In this document: one piece after another, positions 1-13,417 of the stretch
Layout of the letters: each line of letters begins with the position of its first letter
How positions within the stretch are numbered: position 1 is the stretch's first letter
NCBI GenBank assembly: GCA_963573385.1
Contig: CAUYLG010026944.1
Coordinates: 62,001 to 126,000 of the forward strand
DNA: 64,000 nt
Direction: 5' to 3'
Source of the DNA: Cacajao melanocephalus
Lineage: Eukaryota > Chordata > Mammalia > Primates > Pitheciidae
Notes under the pieces: generated by a model
The model's input: the letters and a program-made list of their open reading frames with translations, nothing else
Told to the model about the DNA's origin: nothing
The model's database searches: none
Translations under genes and position numbers: made by a program

Positions 1-310
1 AGGGGCCTGGGGCCTGGCCGGGGAGGAGGGGCCAGCTCCTGAACGCGGGAGATTTCGGTGCTGCGGGCTGGCCAGCCTCCTTGTCGACCCCAGGCCCCTC
101 CCCACGGCCAGTGGAGCAGGCCCCACCTCCTCGGTGCCTTTATTCCTGGGACCCAGCCCTTCACCCCCCGGAAGGCGGCCCCTTTAGGCCCGCTTCTACC
201 TCCTTTCCACCCACAGACTTCTCGCGCTGTCAGACCCTCCAACCTCCCTCAGGGCTGTGGACTCAGGCCGCCCCTTCCTCCCGCCGCGCTCGCCACGGCT
301 GGGGCTTGCC
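1..310. promoter_or_regulatory. CpG-rich segment, probable edge of a CpG-island promoter or first exon
   Basis: The first 310 bases are strongly GC-rich and hold about twenty CpGs by eye, including the run CCCGCCGCGCTCGCC near 280-294. G/C boxes such as GGGGAGGAGGGG (20-31) resemble SP/KLF sites. The rest of the window is CpG-poor outside Alus, so this looks like part of an unmethylated island cut by the window edge. Open frames here are GC-rich by-products with no recognisable domain. No TATA box or clear donor site decides the transcript direction. Confidence 0.6.
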
Positions 311-699
311 CAGAAGAGGGGTTACTCAGCTCTGGGCTCTCCCTCCAGGCGTCGGTCATCCTCGGATGTCCACGTAGCAAACATGCCCCCACCCCAGGAT
401 TTGTGACTTTTTCCTTGAATCCCTTGTTTTGGGGTTCTGTTCTCGCCATGCTTGGGGAACGTCCAGAGAGAAACCTTTCTTCCTAAAGGAGCACTGATTT
501 ACAGGGCTGATACCTCAATCTCAGTCTAGGAGCCCAGAGGCGTAATTTCAATTTCAGCATTCTAATGCGTAGATAATACACTCAAATGTTTTTTAACTGC
601 TGCGGCTGCCAAAGGCAGAGAGAGCAGTGTACAAATCAAAGGGTACTTCTGTTGAGACCCTGTTGTATACAATACACTGGGCTAAGGATGACAGTGGAA
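311..699. other. Non-repeat flank of the CpG-rich segment
   Basis: GC content falls gradually to ordinary levels. I see no repeat family, splice-bounded exon or RNA gene here. Confidence 0.4.
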
Positions 700-988
700 G
701 CTTCGCTCTGTCGCCTAAGCTGGAGAGCAGTGGCTGCGATCTCAGCTCAGTGCAACCTCTGCCTCCTGGGTTCAAGCAATTCTCATGCCTCAGCCTCCCA
801 AGTAGCTAGGATTGCAGGCGTGCGCCACCATGGCCAGCTAATTTTTTTGTATTTTTAGTAGAAACCGGGTTTCACCATACTGGCCAGGCTAGTCTTGAAC
901 TCCTGACCTCAGGCAACCCCCCGCCCCCCCCCCCCCTGCTTGGCCTCCCAAAATGTTAGGATTACAGGCGTGAGCCACCGCTCCCAGA
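700..988 (-). repeat. Alu SINE with internal poly-C tract
   Basis: This is an antisense Alu lacking its poly-T start; it begins at the CTTCGCTCTGTCGCC part of the right arm and ends GTGAGCCACCGCTCCCAG. A run of C broken by one G (917-936) has replaced the usual GTGATCCACCCGCC stretch. The tract looks like slippage expansion. Confidence 0.95.
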
Positions 989-2065
<1,077 letters not shown>

Positions 2066-2354
2066 ATTATTTTGAGACAGAGTCTCCCTGTCACCTAGGC
2101 TGGAGAGCAGTGATGTGATCTGGGTTCACTGCAGCCTCTGCCTCCTGGACTCAAGGAATCCTCCCACCTCAGCCCCTCCAAGTAGCTGTTCTACAGGCAC
2201 AAGCCACCACACCTGGCTCATTTTTGTAGTTTTGGTAGAGATGGGGATTTGCCATGTTACCCAGGCTGGTCTCAAACTCCTGAGCTCAGGTGATCCTCCC
2301 GCCTTGGCCTCCCAAAGTGTTAGGATTACAGGCCTCAGCCCACACACCCGGCCA
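2066..2354 (-). repeat. Alu SINE, AluJ-like
   Basis: It runs from TTTTGAGACAGAGTCTCC to ACACCCGGCC. Diverged, with AluJ-type bases such as CTCCTGAGCTCAGGTGATCC. It is probably older than its neighbour at 1777-2065. Confidence 0.95.
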
Positions 2355-2786
2355 GAGCTTGTTTTCTAATGAAGCAAAGCGTAAACCTAATATTATTTTA
2401 GGCAGGATAAAAATAAAACAATTTTGTGTTAGTGGTGACATCCACTGCTAGAACATGAAATCACAGCCCAGCCATTATTTTAACATTTTAAATATCCAAT
2501 CAAAAGGGAAGAAGAATTTTAAGGTTAATGAAGAGACACCCCCTCCCAAATGGGAGAAATTCCAGTAAACTTGGGGTAGATAGCAGATGTCCTGACAATG
2601 AGACCAGTTCTGGTGTCCAGAAAACCTCCTAGGCGGGGACTGTATTTTCAGTGGCAAGCTTGCCATTTTGGAGACTTTATAATGCTCAGCCTTCTGGGAA
2701 GTTCACTGCACTTAGAAGCCCATTTCCCATAGACAGTGTCCTTATTGTTTATAAGAGTATAATTTTCTTATAAGAAAATAACTCAG
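2355..2786. other. Non-repeat stretch
   Basis: I see no confident repeat, exon or RNA gene. The stretch is AT-rich intronic-type sequence. Confidence 0.35.
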
Positions 2787-3139
<353 letters not shown>

Positions 3140-3179
3140 TTATTTATTTCCCAAGGAGATCGAATGGTGGAAGGTAAAG

Positions 3180-3330
3180 AGCCTTGAACTTGAGTCTAGG
3201 GGATTTGTATCTTTAGTCTCTTACTAGCTGTGTAACCTTGAGTGCTTAATGTCACTAAGCCTCAATTTCTCATCTATAAAATAGGGATAATAAAAAGTAT
3301 ATTATCATAAAAGTTCTTCTAGCATTAACA
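3180..3330 (+). repeat. MIR SINE
   Basis: It carries the MIR core order: TTACTAGCTGTGTAACCTTG, then CCTCAATTTCTCATCTATAA, then GGGATAATAA. It is heavily diverged, as expected for this ancient mammalian family. Confidence 0.8.
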
Positions 3331-4119
3331 TATAATTGGAAGTAAAAATGCGAGGATAGAAAACGTTGAGTCTTGCTCACTCCGTATTAGCTGCCATTAC
3401 TTTGGCCACATTAAAATAAAAATAAAAACCAAAACAAAACTGCTCCAAATTAATGTACTTAGTGGTTTATCTTGTGAATGGCCAGCTCCTTTCCCTTACA
3501 ACTTATTAGACTTGACACTACTTCCATTAAGCACTGGAGGCAAATTTGCTTAGAGCATTTGCAACCCCTTACAAAAAATGATGAAGTTGGGGGAAAAGAA
3601 AAGTTTCTCTCAATGATACATGAAATCCTAGGTAGTCTAGCATTTTTGCTGTTAGGAAGTACTGCGTAGCCTGGGTGTGACCTATTTGTAATACTGCAGG
3701 AGACCAGGCTCCTTAACTAGAGAGCATCAGAATCCTCTCTTACTACTGCTTTTAGTTTTATGGCCTCCCATGTTGATGGGAATGTTCTGGAAATGGGAGA
3801 AGGTTGGAGAAGTTAGGCTTATAAGACCTCTGTGGAAGCTTTTCTCAACTGGGACAGAATTTGGTTTTGTCTGCCCTTTCTGGTTTGCAGAGTGCTGAAT
3901 GTAAATAACGTAAGATTCTCCCAACTAAATAATTTTAAGTTGCCTCAGGTCTCTATGACTCCTTGTCCTGGTAGTTGTAAGCTCTTATGCTCTTGATACC
4001 ACAATTTATTATGAGGGTCAATTTAGATGATTTAAATCAAAGTGTTATAATTTGTAACTACGCCAATGTAAGCTGATGGCATTATTATTTTTATTAATAA
4101 TTAGCCTGGAACAATGAAA
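3331..4119. other. Non-repeat stretch
   Basis: AT-rich sequence without a recognisable element. Small open frames at 3478-3669 (+) and 3727-3924 (-) have no family resemblance and no splice context. Confidence 0.35.
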
Positions 4120-4285
4120 AAGAATGCTGGCTTTGTTTTCTTATCTGTAAAATTGGAATAATAGTTCTTCATTATTTTGAAAATAATGAAGAAAGAAGTG
4201 TTTTGAAAGTTAGGAGAATATAGGTAAATTCACTTATATGGTGTCTGCATAAGTAGATACTCAGTAATTATCATCTTTTATTAGT
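4120..4285 (+). repeat. MIR-like SINE fragment
   Basis: A TTCTTATCTGTAAAATTGGAATAATAG core followed by TACTCAGTAATTATCATC resembles the middle and 3' part of MIR. An inserted or duplicated AT-rich stretch near 4170-4190 disrupts it. Confidence 0.5.
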
Positions 4286-4340
4286 AAGATGGATTTGAGA
4301 GTTAAATGAGACCTTAAGTAATGACTCTTTTTGTTTGTTT

Positions 4341-4461
4341 TTTTAGAGATGGGGTCTTGCTAAATTACCCAGGCTGATCTTGAACTCCTAGGCTCAAGCG
4401 ATCCTCCTACCTCGGCCTCTCAAAATGCTGGGATTACAGGCTTGAGCCACCGTGCCTGGCC
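4341..4461 (-). repeat. Left Alu monomer (FLAM-like)
   Basis: Only the left-arm sequence is present: T-rich start, AGAGATGGGGTCTTGC, then CTGGGATTACAGGCTTGAGCC to GCCTGGCC. No right arm lies beside it, so it is a free left monomer or a truncated old Alu. Confidence 0.85.
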
Positions 4462-5007
4462 TTAAACAATTACTCTTAAAGCTGCATCTGATGTATAGTC
4501 ATGTGTATCACATTTATGTTTATATAAAATCTATTTGCATATTTTCTATTAGTCTCCCAATTGTGCAGAGTAAAATAGTACTTGGAATGGATGGATTACA
4601 GATATTCAATAGACATTTGTATGATAAGTAAGATTCTGACTCTAATAGCGATGTTACATGTTGCCTAGATACGAGCCAGCAAAAAAAATTAGGAACGGCT
4701 GAAAAATTTTTAATTGAAAATATGCTGAACTGTTCACCTTTTTTTAAGCTTTTTATCAAAACTTTCAAGTTCCTGCTCTGAAGCAGTCTGTTACATACAG
4801 TCAGCGCACCCCAGCCAGGGGCAAGTGGGACCCTCACAATCCTGAAGGACCTGGTACACAAGAAGCCCTCAGTAAATTGTGGAATGGAACACAGGCCAGG
4901 GAAATTTTAACTTGGTTGTTTTCTTTTGCGTTCTCTCTTGGTTTTATATTTCAGGTTCAGTGGATATCTGCAGGGGGAGGGACTCATTTTAGGGAGGCAA
5001 GGAACAG
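4462..5007. other. Non-repeat stretch
   Basis: A 113-codon open frame (4520-4861, minus) covers much of it. It lacks a recognisable domain and splice context, so I treat it as chance. No repeat is assigned. Confidence 0.35.
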
Positions 5008-5208
5008 AGGCTCCAGAGCCGGCTAATATGCAAGTTCAAATGATAGCTTCATAACTTACATGCTGTGTGATCTGCCCAAGTTAACCTTCGTCAAGCCCAG
5101 TTTCCTCTTTGATGAAGTAGGCATAACAGAAGGGTTTTTTATTACTGATTACAATACCTGGCATAGTGCCTGGCACAGAGTAAATGCTTAATAAATGGTG
5201 GCTGTCAT
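5008..5208 (+). repeat. MIR SINE, near full length
   Basis: It has the MIR order: GAGGCTCCAGAGCC, AACTTACATGCTGTGTGATCT, CCAGTTTCCTC, TGCCTGGCACAGAGTAAATG and TTAATAAATGGTGG. Confidence 0.88.
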
Positions 5209-5342
5209 TGAGCATACAGATTGCAGCCCCTGAAGTTTGTAACTTTAATTCTGATTGCAGATCTACCTGTTAGATTATTGCATTTTTGTATTCTCATTAT
5301 ATAAGTGGTCATGTTACAGGAATGTACAATAATTGTGGGTAA

Positions 5343-5640
5343 GGCCAGGTGCAGTGGCTCACACATGTAATCCCAGCACTTTGGGAGGCCAAGGCGGGCG
5401 GATCACCTGAGGTCGGGAGTTCGAGACCAGCCTGACCAACATGGAGAAACCCCGTCTCTACTAAAAAGACAAAATTAGCCGGGCGTGGTGGCATATGCAT
5501 GTAATCCCAGCTTCTTGGGAGGCTAAAGGCAGGAGAATCGCTTGAACCTGGAAGGTGGAAGTTGTGGCGAGCCTAGATCCTGCCATTGCACTGCAGCCTG
5601 GGCAACCAGAGCAAAACTCTGTCTCAAAAAAAAAAAAAAA
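5343..5640 (+). repeat. Alu SINE, full length
   Basis: Sense Alu from GGCCAGGTGCAGTGGC to a plain poly-A tail of about 15 bases. Flanks AATTGTGGGTAA and AATTGTGTGGTCAA suggest a slightly altered target duplication. Confidence 0.97.
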
Positions 5641-5699
5641 TTGTGTGGTCAAGAAAAAATCAGGTTTGATTTGATTATGACAGAGCATTTAAAGGCTAT

Positions 5700-6062
5700 T
5701 TCCAGCTTTCAGTGCTACAATTATAATACCCAGTATGGTAGCCACTAGCCATTATGACTGTTGACCAATTGAAATATGGCTTGTTTGAGCTGAGACATGC
5801 TTTGAGGGTAAAATACACAGTAAATTTCAAAGACTTAGCAGGAAATTAAGAATAACAATTTTACATTGGTCACATGTAGGAATGTTAATATATTGGGTTA
5901 AATAAAATATATTAGTTATATTTATTAATAAACTATTGTTAAATGTATTAATTTCACTTTTTTTTAACTTGTTAAAATATGGCTACTAGAAACTTTAAAA
6001 TTTCATATGTGATTTGTATTTATAGCTCATATTATATTTTGATTGGGCAGTGCTTTGCTAGA
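5700..6062. repeat. Possible hAT-type DNA transposon relic
   Basis: The phrases GTAGCCACTAGCC, TGAAATATGGCTTG, ATATGGCTACTAGAAA and TTGGGCAGTGCTTTGCTAG recall a widespread non-autonomous hAT family whose ends read as 'CAGTGCTGTCCAATA'. The family name is not secure. Confidence 0.45.
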
Positions 6063-6122
6063 GAATAAAATAGCCAACTAGCTACACATAGGTGTCCTAC
6101 ATACTTTGTACATCGACATTTA

Positions 6123-6296
<174 letters not shown>

Positions 6297-6330
6297 TCAG
6301 TTACCTTATTGTGTTTTCTGTTGCTTCCAG

Positions 6331-6365
6331 TTTTCCAACTGGATCCTCAGGGATTTGGAGACATG
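6331..6365 (+). other. Weak candidate microexon
   Basis: A strong acceptor-like tract (GTGTTTTCTGTTGCTTCCAG, 6311-6330) is followed 35 bases later by GTACAG. The bounded segment is open in more than one frame but has no recognisable peptide. It could be a pseudo-exon; short size makes chance likely. Confidence 0.15.
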
Positions 6366-6772
6366 GTACAGTACTTTCTGAGCAGTCTTCCTTGGTTAGG
6401 AATTTCTTTCCTCTGCTGATTTGACATAAACAGAATTGTGGACCATTAGATGGTAATTAATTTTGAAGACAATAGTCTTCAAAATCAGATGTGATTTTGA
6501 AGAATAAATCCTTATAAGTTAAATCAAAGACTGGTTAAGAGTTGGGGAAAATAAAAATACCTTTTATTTTCTTGATGTTAATTGTTTTCATTTAAAAGTG
6601 GTAAATGGATTTTAAAAAATCATTTGTTGCATTTTAAAACCTGAAACAAAAATATACCTAGTAGAAATATTTCATTTTTAAGTTAAATGTTTTTTTCTTA
6701 GAACACAAATAGGTTGAAAGTAAAAGGATAGAAAAGGACACACCATGCAAACAGTATTCAAAAGCAGATAAT

Positions 6773-6940
6773 CAGCCTGGTCAACATCACGAAACTCCAT
6801 TTCTAAAAATACAAACATTAGCTGGGCGTAGTGGCAGGCGCCTGTAATCCCATCACTTTGGGAGGCTGAGGCAGGTGGATCAGGAGTTAGGGACCAGCCT
6901 GGCCAACATGGTGAAACCCGTCTCTACTAAAAATACAAAA
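6773..6940 (+). repeat. Broken Alu pieces
   Basis: An internal piece (CAGCCTGGTCAACATCACG to GGCAGGCGCCTGTAATCCC) runs into another left-arm piece (ATCACTTTGGGAGG to AAAAATACAAAA) that ends where the next Alu begins. The order suggests Alu-Alu recombination or deletion. Confidence 0.85.
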
Positions 6941-7243
6941 GCTGGGCATGGTGGCTCACGCCTGTAATCCTAGCACTTTGGGAAGCTGGGGTGGGTAGAT
7001 TACTTGAGGTCAGGAGTTCGAGACCAGCCTGGACAACATGGTGAATGAAACCTTGTCTCTAGTAAAAATACAAATGTTAGCCAGGTGTGGTGGCAGACAG
7101 CTGTGGTGCCAGCTACTCAGGAGCCTGAGATATGAGAATTGTTTGAACCTGGGAGGTGGAGGCTGTAGTAAGCCGAGATGGTGCCACTGCAGTCCAGTCT
7201 GGGCAACAGGGCAAGACTCCAGCTCAAAAAAACCAAAACAAAA
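6941..7243 (+). repeat. Alu SINE
   Basis: Sense Alu from GCTGGGCATGGTGGC to CAACAGGGCAAGACTCC and an A-rich end with CCAAAAC interruptions. It abuts the broken Alu upstream and the L1M downstream. Confidence 0.95.
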
Positions 7244-7810
7244 GCAGGTGCAATGGCTGTCTTAATATTAGACAAAATAGATTTTAAGACAAAAAATGTC
7301 AGTAGACAGAAAGAGAACAATTTTATAATAAAAAAAATCAATTAGGAAGATAGAACAAATTTAAACACATGTGCCTAACAGCACCAAAATACACAGAGCA
7401 AAACCTGACAGAATTAAGGGAGAAATACGTAATTTAACAAAAATGGTTTGAGACTTCAGTTCCCACCTTTCAATAACTGATGGGATAACTAGAGAGATCA
7501 ATGATAAATGGAATACCATGAACAAGATAAACCAATTAGATCTAAAAGACTTATATAAGACACTCCACCCAAAAGCAGCAGAGTAAACATTTTCCTCAAG
7601 TGAATATGGAACATTCTCCAGGATAGACCATATGTTAGGCCATAAAACAAGCTTCAGTCAATTTAAAAGGATTGAAACCATACAAAGTATGTTCTCTGAC
7701 CACATAGAATAAAATTGGAAATCAAGAACTAAAGGAAATTTGAGAAATTCACAAGAGATTAAACTGCATACTCCTAAATAACAAGTGGGTCAAAGAAGAG
7801 ATCACAAGAT

Positions 7811-8097
7811 GGCCTGGCACGGGCCTCACACCTCTAATCCCAATGCTTTGGAAGGCTGAGGTGGGAGGATATTTTGAGGCCAAGAGTTCAAGACCAGCCT
7901 GGGCAACATAGCAAGATACTGTGTCTACAAAAAATTAGCTGGGCATGATGGCATCTGCCTGTAGTCCTAGCTTCTTGAGAGGTTGAGATGGGAGGATCCT
8001 TTGAGCCCAGGAATTCAAAGTTACAGTGAGCAATGACCATACCACTGCATTCCAGCTTGGGTGACAGAGTGAGACCACTTCTCTATATTGAAAAACA
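7811..8097 (+). repeat. Alu SINE (AluJ-like) inside L1M
   Basis: From GGCCTGGCACGGGCCTC to GTGACAGAGTGAGACC. ATCACAAGA flanks it at 7801-7809 and 8101-8109, and L1M resumes in register, showing a clean insertion. Bases such as TTTGAGCCCAGGAATTC mark an old subfamily. Confidence 0.95.
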
Positions 8098-8298
8098 AAA
8101 ATCACAAGAGAAATTAGAAAATACTTTGAGATGAATGAAAATGAAAATATAAGATACCAAAACTTATGGGATGCAGTGATAGCAGTGCTCATAGGAACAC
8201 TTAGAGCTGTAAACACATATATTAGAAAAGAAGAAATTAATAACCTGCTTCCTTAGATACTAAAGAAAGAAGGGCAAACTAAACCTACAACAAGCAGA

Positions 8299-8360
8299 AA
8301 AAAATAAAACAAGGAAGGAAGAGAAAGAAGAAAAAGAAAGAGAAAGAAAGAAGACTAAAA
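8299..8360 (+). repeat. GA-rich low-complexity tract in L1M
   Basis: Purine-only AAGGAAGGAAGAGAAAGAAG-type sequence, expanded relative to the A-rich lysine-coding stretch expected at this point of L1 ORF2. Confidence 0.7.
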
Positions 8361-8708
8361 AGGAAATAAATGAAATAGAAAATTTAAAAAGAAAATAAAA
8401 ATAACCCAAAATTGTTTCTTTGAGAAGATCAACGAAATTGACAAACTTTTGGCTGTACTGACCAAGGAAAAAAAGGGAGAGACTCAAATGCTAAATCAGG
8501 AATGAAAGAGGAGATATCACCACCCAGCTTTCAGAAATAAAAATAATTATAAGAGAATGCTATACACAATTGTATGCTAACAAATTAGATAACCTAGATA
8601 AAATGGACAGATTTCTAGAAAAATGCAAATCAAAAGTGATTCACGAAGAAATAGAAAATGTGAAAAACCTTCAGTAAGTAAAATGATTGAATTAGTTATA
8701 TTAATTTA

Positions 8709-9000
8709 TTTTTATTTGTTGAGACAGGGTCTTGCTCTGTCACCCAGGCTGGAGTGCAGTGGTTCAATCTTGGCTCACTGCAACCTCCGCCTCCTGGGTT
8801 CAAGCAATTCTCCCATCTCAGCCTCCTGAGTAGCTGGGACTGTAGGCGCATGGCACTATACCCAGCTAATTTTTGTATTTTTAATAGAGACAGGGTTCAC
8901 CATACAGTCAGGCTGGTCTCAAACTCCTGACCTCATGTGATCCACCCGCCTTGGCCTCCCAAAGTGCTTTGATTGTAGGCATGAGCCACCGTGCCCAGCC
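8709..9000 (-). repeat. Alu SINE inside L1M
   Basis: Antisense Alu from TTTGTTGAGACAGGGTC to GAGCCACCGTGCCCAGCC; L1M sequence continues on both sides. Confidence 0.96.
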
Positions 9001-9560
9001 AAATTTGTAATTTTGAAAGAAAGAAAAGTCCCAGACCAGATGGCTTTACTGGTGAATTTTACCAAACATTTAAACAACAGTTAACACCAATCCTTCTCAA
9101 ACTTTGCCAGAAAATATAAGCAGAGTTTAGACATAGTAAATAATTTTGTAAGGCCCAGGTGCCCTGCTGCCAAAAACAAAAAAACTATAGACCAATATTG
9201 ACATAAAAATTCTCAACAAAATACTAGCAAACTGAATTAAACAACATATAGAAAGGATTATCTATTATGACCAAGTGGAATTTATCCCAGGAATGAAAGG
9301 TTGTCATAATATATAAATATCAATGTAATATACCACATTAATAAAGTATCAGAACTATATGAGCATCTCAATTGATGCAGGGAAAATTTCACAGAATCCA
9401 ATCCCTTTTCATTATTAAAATACATAACAAACTAGGAATAAAGAGAAATTTCCTCAACTTCATAAAAGCCATCTGTGACAAACTCACAGCTAACATCCTA
9501 TTTAGCTGAGAAAAACTGGATGCTTTCTCCCTGAGATCAAGACAAGAATGTCTATTCTGA

Positions 9561-9893
<333 letters not shown>

Positions 9894-9954
9894 TGGAAGT
9901 TCTATCTCTAGTCACAGGTAGCATCATTTCATACAAACAAAATCCTAAGGAATT

Positions 9955-9978
9955 CACACAAGCACACACACACATACA
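9955..9978 (+). repeat. Short CA-rich microsatellite
   Basis: CACACAAGCACACACACACA sits within the L1M and is probably grown from an A/C-rich L1 segment. Confidence 0.7.
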
Positions 9979-10376
9979 AACTATTAGAACGAACAAAACA
10001 AGTGCAGCAAGGTTGCAGGATACAAGGTCAATATATAAAAATCAATTGTAATTCCATACACTAGCGATAAACAGTCTGAAAATGAAATTAAGAAAACAGT
10101 TTTATTTACAATAGCATCAAAAAAGAATAAGACTCAGTGACAAAGTAACACTCAGTAACTTTCACAGAAATGTAAGACTTGTATGCTAAAAATTATAAAC
10201 ATTGTTGGAAGAAATTAAAGAAGCTCTAAATAAATGGAAACACATTCTACATGCATGGATTAGGAGATTTAATATTATTAAGATGGTGATACCCCCTTTC
10301 TTGATCTATAGATTCAAGGTAATCCCAGTTAAAATCCAACTGCTTTTGTTTTTTTAGATATGGACAAGCTGGTTCT

Positions 10377-11765
10377 TTTTTTTAATTTTAATTTCTAGGA
10401 TACATGTACAGAATGTGCAGCTTTGTGACATAGGTATACATGTGCCATGGTGGCTTGCCGTACCTATCAACCCGTCATCTAGGTTTTAAGGCCCACATGC
10501 ATTAGTTATTTGTCCTAATGCTCTCCCTCCCCTTGCCCCCCCACCCCCTGACAGGCCCGGTGTTTGATGTTTTTCTCCCAGTGTCTCTTTGTTGTCATTG
10601 TTCAACTCCCACTTATGAGTGAGAACATGCGGTGTTTGGTTTTCTGTTCATGTGTTAGTTTGCTGAGAATGATGGCTTCCAGCTTCATCCATGTCCCTGC
10701 ATAGGACAAGAACTCGTTCTTTTTTATGGCTGCATAGTATTCCAGGGTATATATTTGCCATATTTTCTTTATCCAGTGTATCATAGATGGGCATTTGGGT
10801 TGGTTCCAAGTCTTTACTATTGTAAATAGTGTTGCAATAAACATACATGTGCATGTGTCTTTACAGTAGAATGATTGATAATCTTTTGGATATATACCCA
10901 GAACTGGGATGGCTGAGTCAAATGGTATTTCTAGTTCTAGATCCTTGAGCAATTGCCACACTCCTTATTTAAGAAATGGTGCTGGAAAAACTGGCTAGCC
11001 ATATGCAGAAAACAGAAACTGGACCCATCCTTACACCTTATACAAAAATTAACTCAGGATGGATTAAAGACTTAAATGTAAAACCTAAAACCATGGAAAC
11101 CATAGAAGAAAACCTAGGCAATACCATTTAGCACATAGGCATGGGTAAAGACTTCATGACTAAAACACTAAAAGCAATTGCAGCAAAAGCCAAAATTGAC
11201 AAATGGAATCTAATTAAACTAAAGAGCTTCTGCACAGCCAAAGAAACTATCATCAAAGGAATGGATATGGTAATGCACCCATGTGCATCAGGAGTTGAAG
11301 ACCAGCCTGGCCAACATGGTGAAACCCTGTCTCTACTAAAAATACAAAAGCTAGCTGTGCGTGGTGGTGGGCACCTGTAATCCCAGCTACTCATGAGGCT
11401 GAGGCAGGAGAATCGCCTACAGAATGGGAGAAAATTTTTGCAATCTATCCGTCTGACCAAGGTCTAATATCCAGAATCTACAAGGAACTTAAACAAATTT
11501 ACAACAAAAAAAAACAAACCACCCCATCAAAAAGTGGGCAAAGGATATGAACAGACACTTTTCAAAAGAAGACATCTATGCAGCCAACAAACATATGGAA
11601 AAAACCTCATAATCACTGGGTTATTGGAGAAATCTAAATCAAAATCACAATGAGATACCATCTCGTTGTTAGAATGGCGATCATGAAAAAGTCAGAAAAC
11701 AACAGATGCTGGCGAAGCTGTGGAGAAATAGGAACACTTTTACACTGTTGGTGGGAATGTAAATT
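10377..11765 (-). mobile_element. Twin-primed (5'-inverted) younger L1 nested in L1M
   Basis: 10377-10962 is antisense L1PA/PB-like sequence: a T-rich start, 3' UTR, then the C-terminal end of ORF2p. A 119-codon minus frame (10602-10961) still encodes the ORF2p end with the AAIKKNEFLSYAGTWMKLE stretch. 10963-11765 is sense ORF2 from TATTTAAGAAATGGTGCTGG to GTTGGTGGGAATGTAAA, the part that directly precedes the antisense part in a normal L1. The 15-base GGACAAGCTGGTTCT (10362-10376) recurs at 11766-11780 with two changes. This is the classic twin-priming product. Confidence 0.92.
11287..11418 (+). repeat. Internal Alu fragment without tail
   Basis: The piece runs from ATCAGGAGTTGAAGACCAGC to GAGGCAGGAGAATCGCC in the inverted L1 segment. 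It has neither Alu 5' end nor poly-A, and a few L1 bases are missing at the junction. This points to gene conversion, recombination or repair rather than ordinary retrotransposition. Confidence 0.85.
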
Positions 11766-11989
11766 GGACAAACTGATTCTAAAAATTCAACTGGAGTTGC
11801 AAGAGACTGAGTAGCCAAAGCAGTTGAAAAAAACAAAACTCAAAAACTCACACTTGCTGAATTCAAGGCTTACCCTAAAGCTATAATAATTAAGACACTG
11901 TGTTACTGGCATATAGACCAATGGAATTGAATAGTGACTCCAGAAATAAACCTTACATGTGTTGTCAGATTGATTTTTGACAAGGGTAC

Positions 11990-12742
<753 letters not shown>

Positions 12743-13087
12743 GGAGCCATGACCATTCACTGTGGAAGGACTGTTGCCGGTACAACTTGATATCCACATG
12801 CATTAGAATGAAGCTGGACCCATACTTCACATCATACAAACTTCAAAATGGATCATAGACTAAATGTAAGAGCTAAACTATAAAATTCTTCCGAGAAAAT
12901 ATAGGACTAAATCTTCATTGCTTTGGGATAGGCATTTTTTTTATGACATCAAGATCACAAAAGGCAAAAGAGGAAAATAGATAGGTTTGACTTCACAAAA
13001 TTAAAACCTTTGTGCTTTTAAAGACACTGTCAAGAAAGTGACAAGACAACCCATAGAATGGGAGAAAATATATACAAATCATATATA

Positions 13088-13383
13088 TTTTTTGAGATGA
13101 AGTCTCACTCTGTTGCCCAGGCTAGAATGTAGTTGTGTGATCTCAGCTCACTGCAGCCTCTGTCTCCCAGGTTCAAGCAATTCTTCTGCCTCAGCCCCCA
13201 ATTAGCTGGGATTACAGGTGTGCACCACCATGCCCAGTGAATTTTTGTATTTTTAGTAGAGACAGGATTTCGCCATGTTGGCCAGGCTGGTCTTGAACTT
13301 CTGACGTCAAATGGCCTACTTGCCTTGGCTTCCCAAAGATTCCCCTTCCCTGGGATTACAGGCATGAGTCACTGCACCTGGCC
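13088..13383 (-). repeat. Alu SINE sharing a target site with the U4 copy
   Basis: Antisense Alu from TTTTTTGAGATGAAGTC to GTCACTGCACCTGGCC, with a small duplication (GATTCCCCTTCCCTGGGATT) near its 5' end. ACAAATCATATAT flanks it at 13074-13086 and 13384-13396. Confidence 0.96.
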
Positions 13384-13417
13384 ACAAATCATATATCTTT
13401 TTTTTTTTTTTTTAAAT

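Noticed and set aside
58..486. 142-codon frame in the CpG-rich start as a protein gene
   Set aside because: GC-rich DNA yields long stop-free runs; the proline-rich product has no domain and the opposite strand is also open.
10602..10961. 119-codon ORF as an independent gene
   Set aside because: It is the C-terminal end of L1 ORF2p in a truncated, inverted element with no start of its own.
10377..11765. Two separate L1 insertions on opposite strands
   Set aside because: The two parts are consecutive segments of one L1 and share one flanking duplication, so twin priming explains both.
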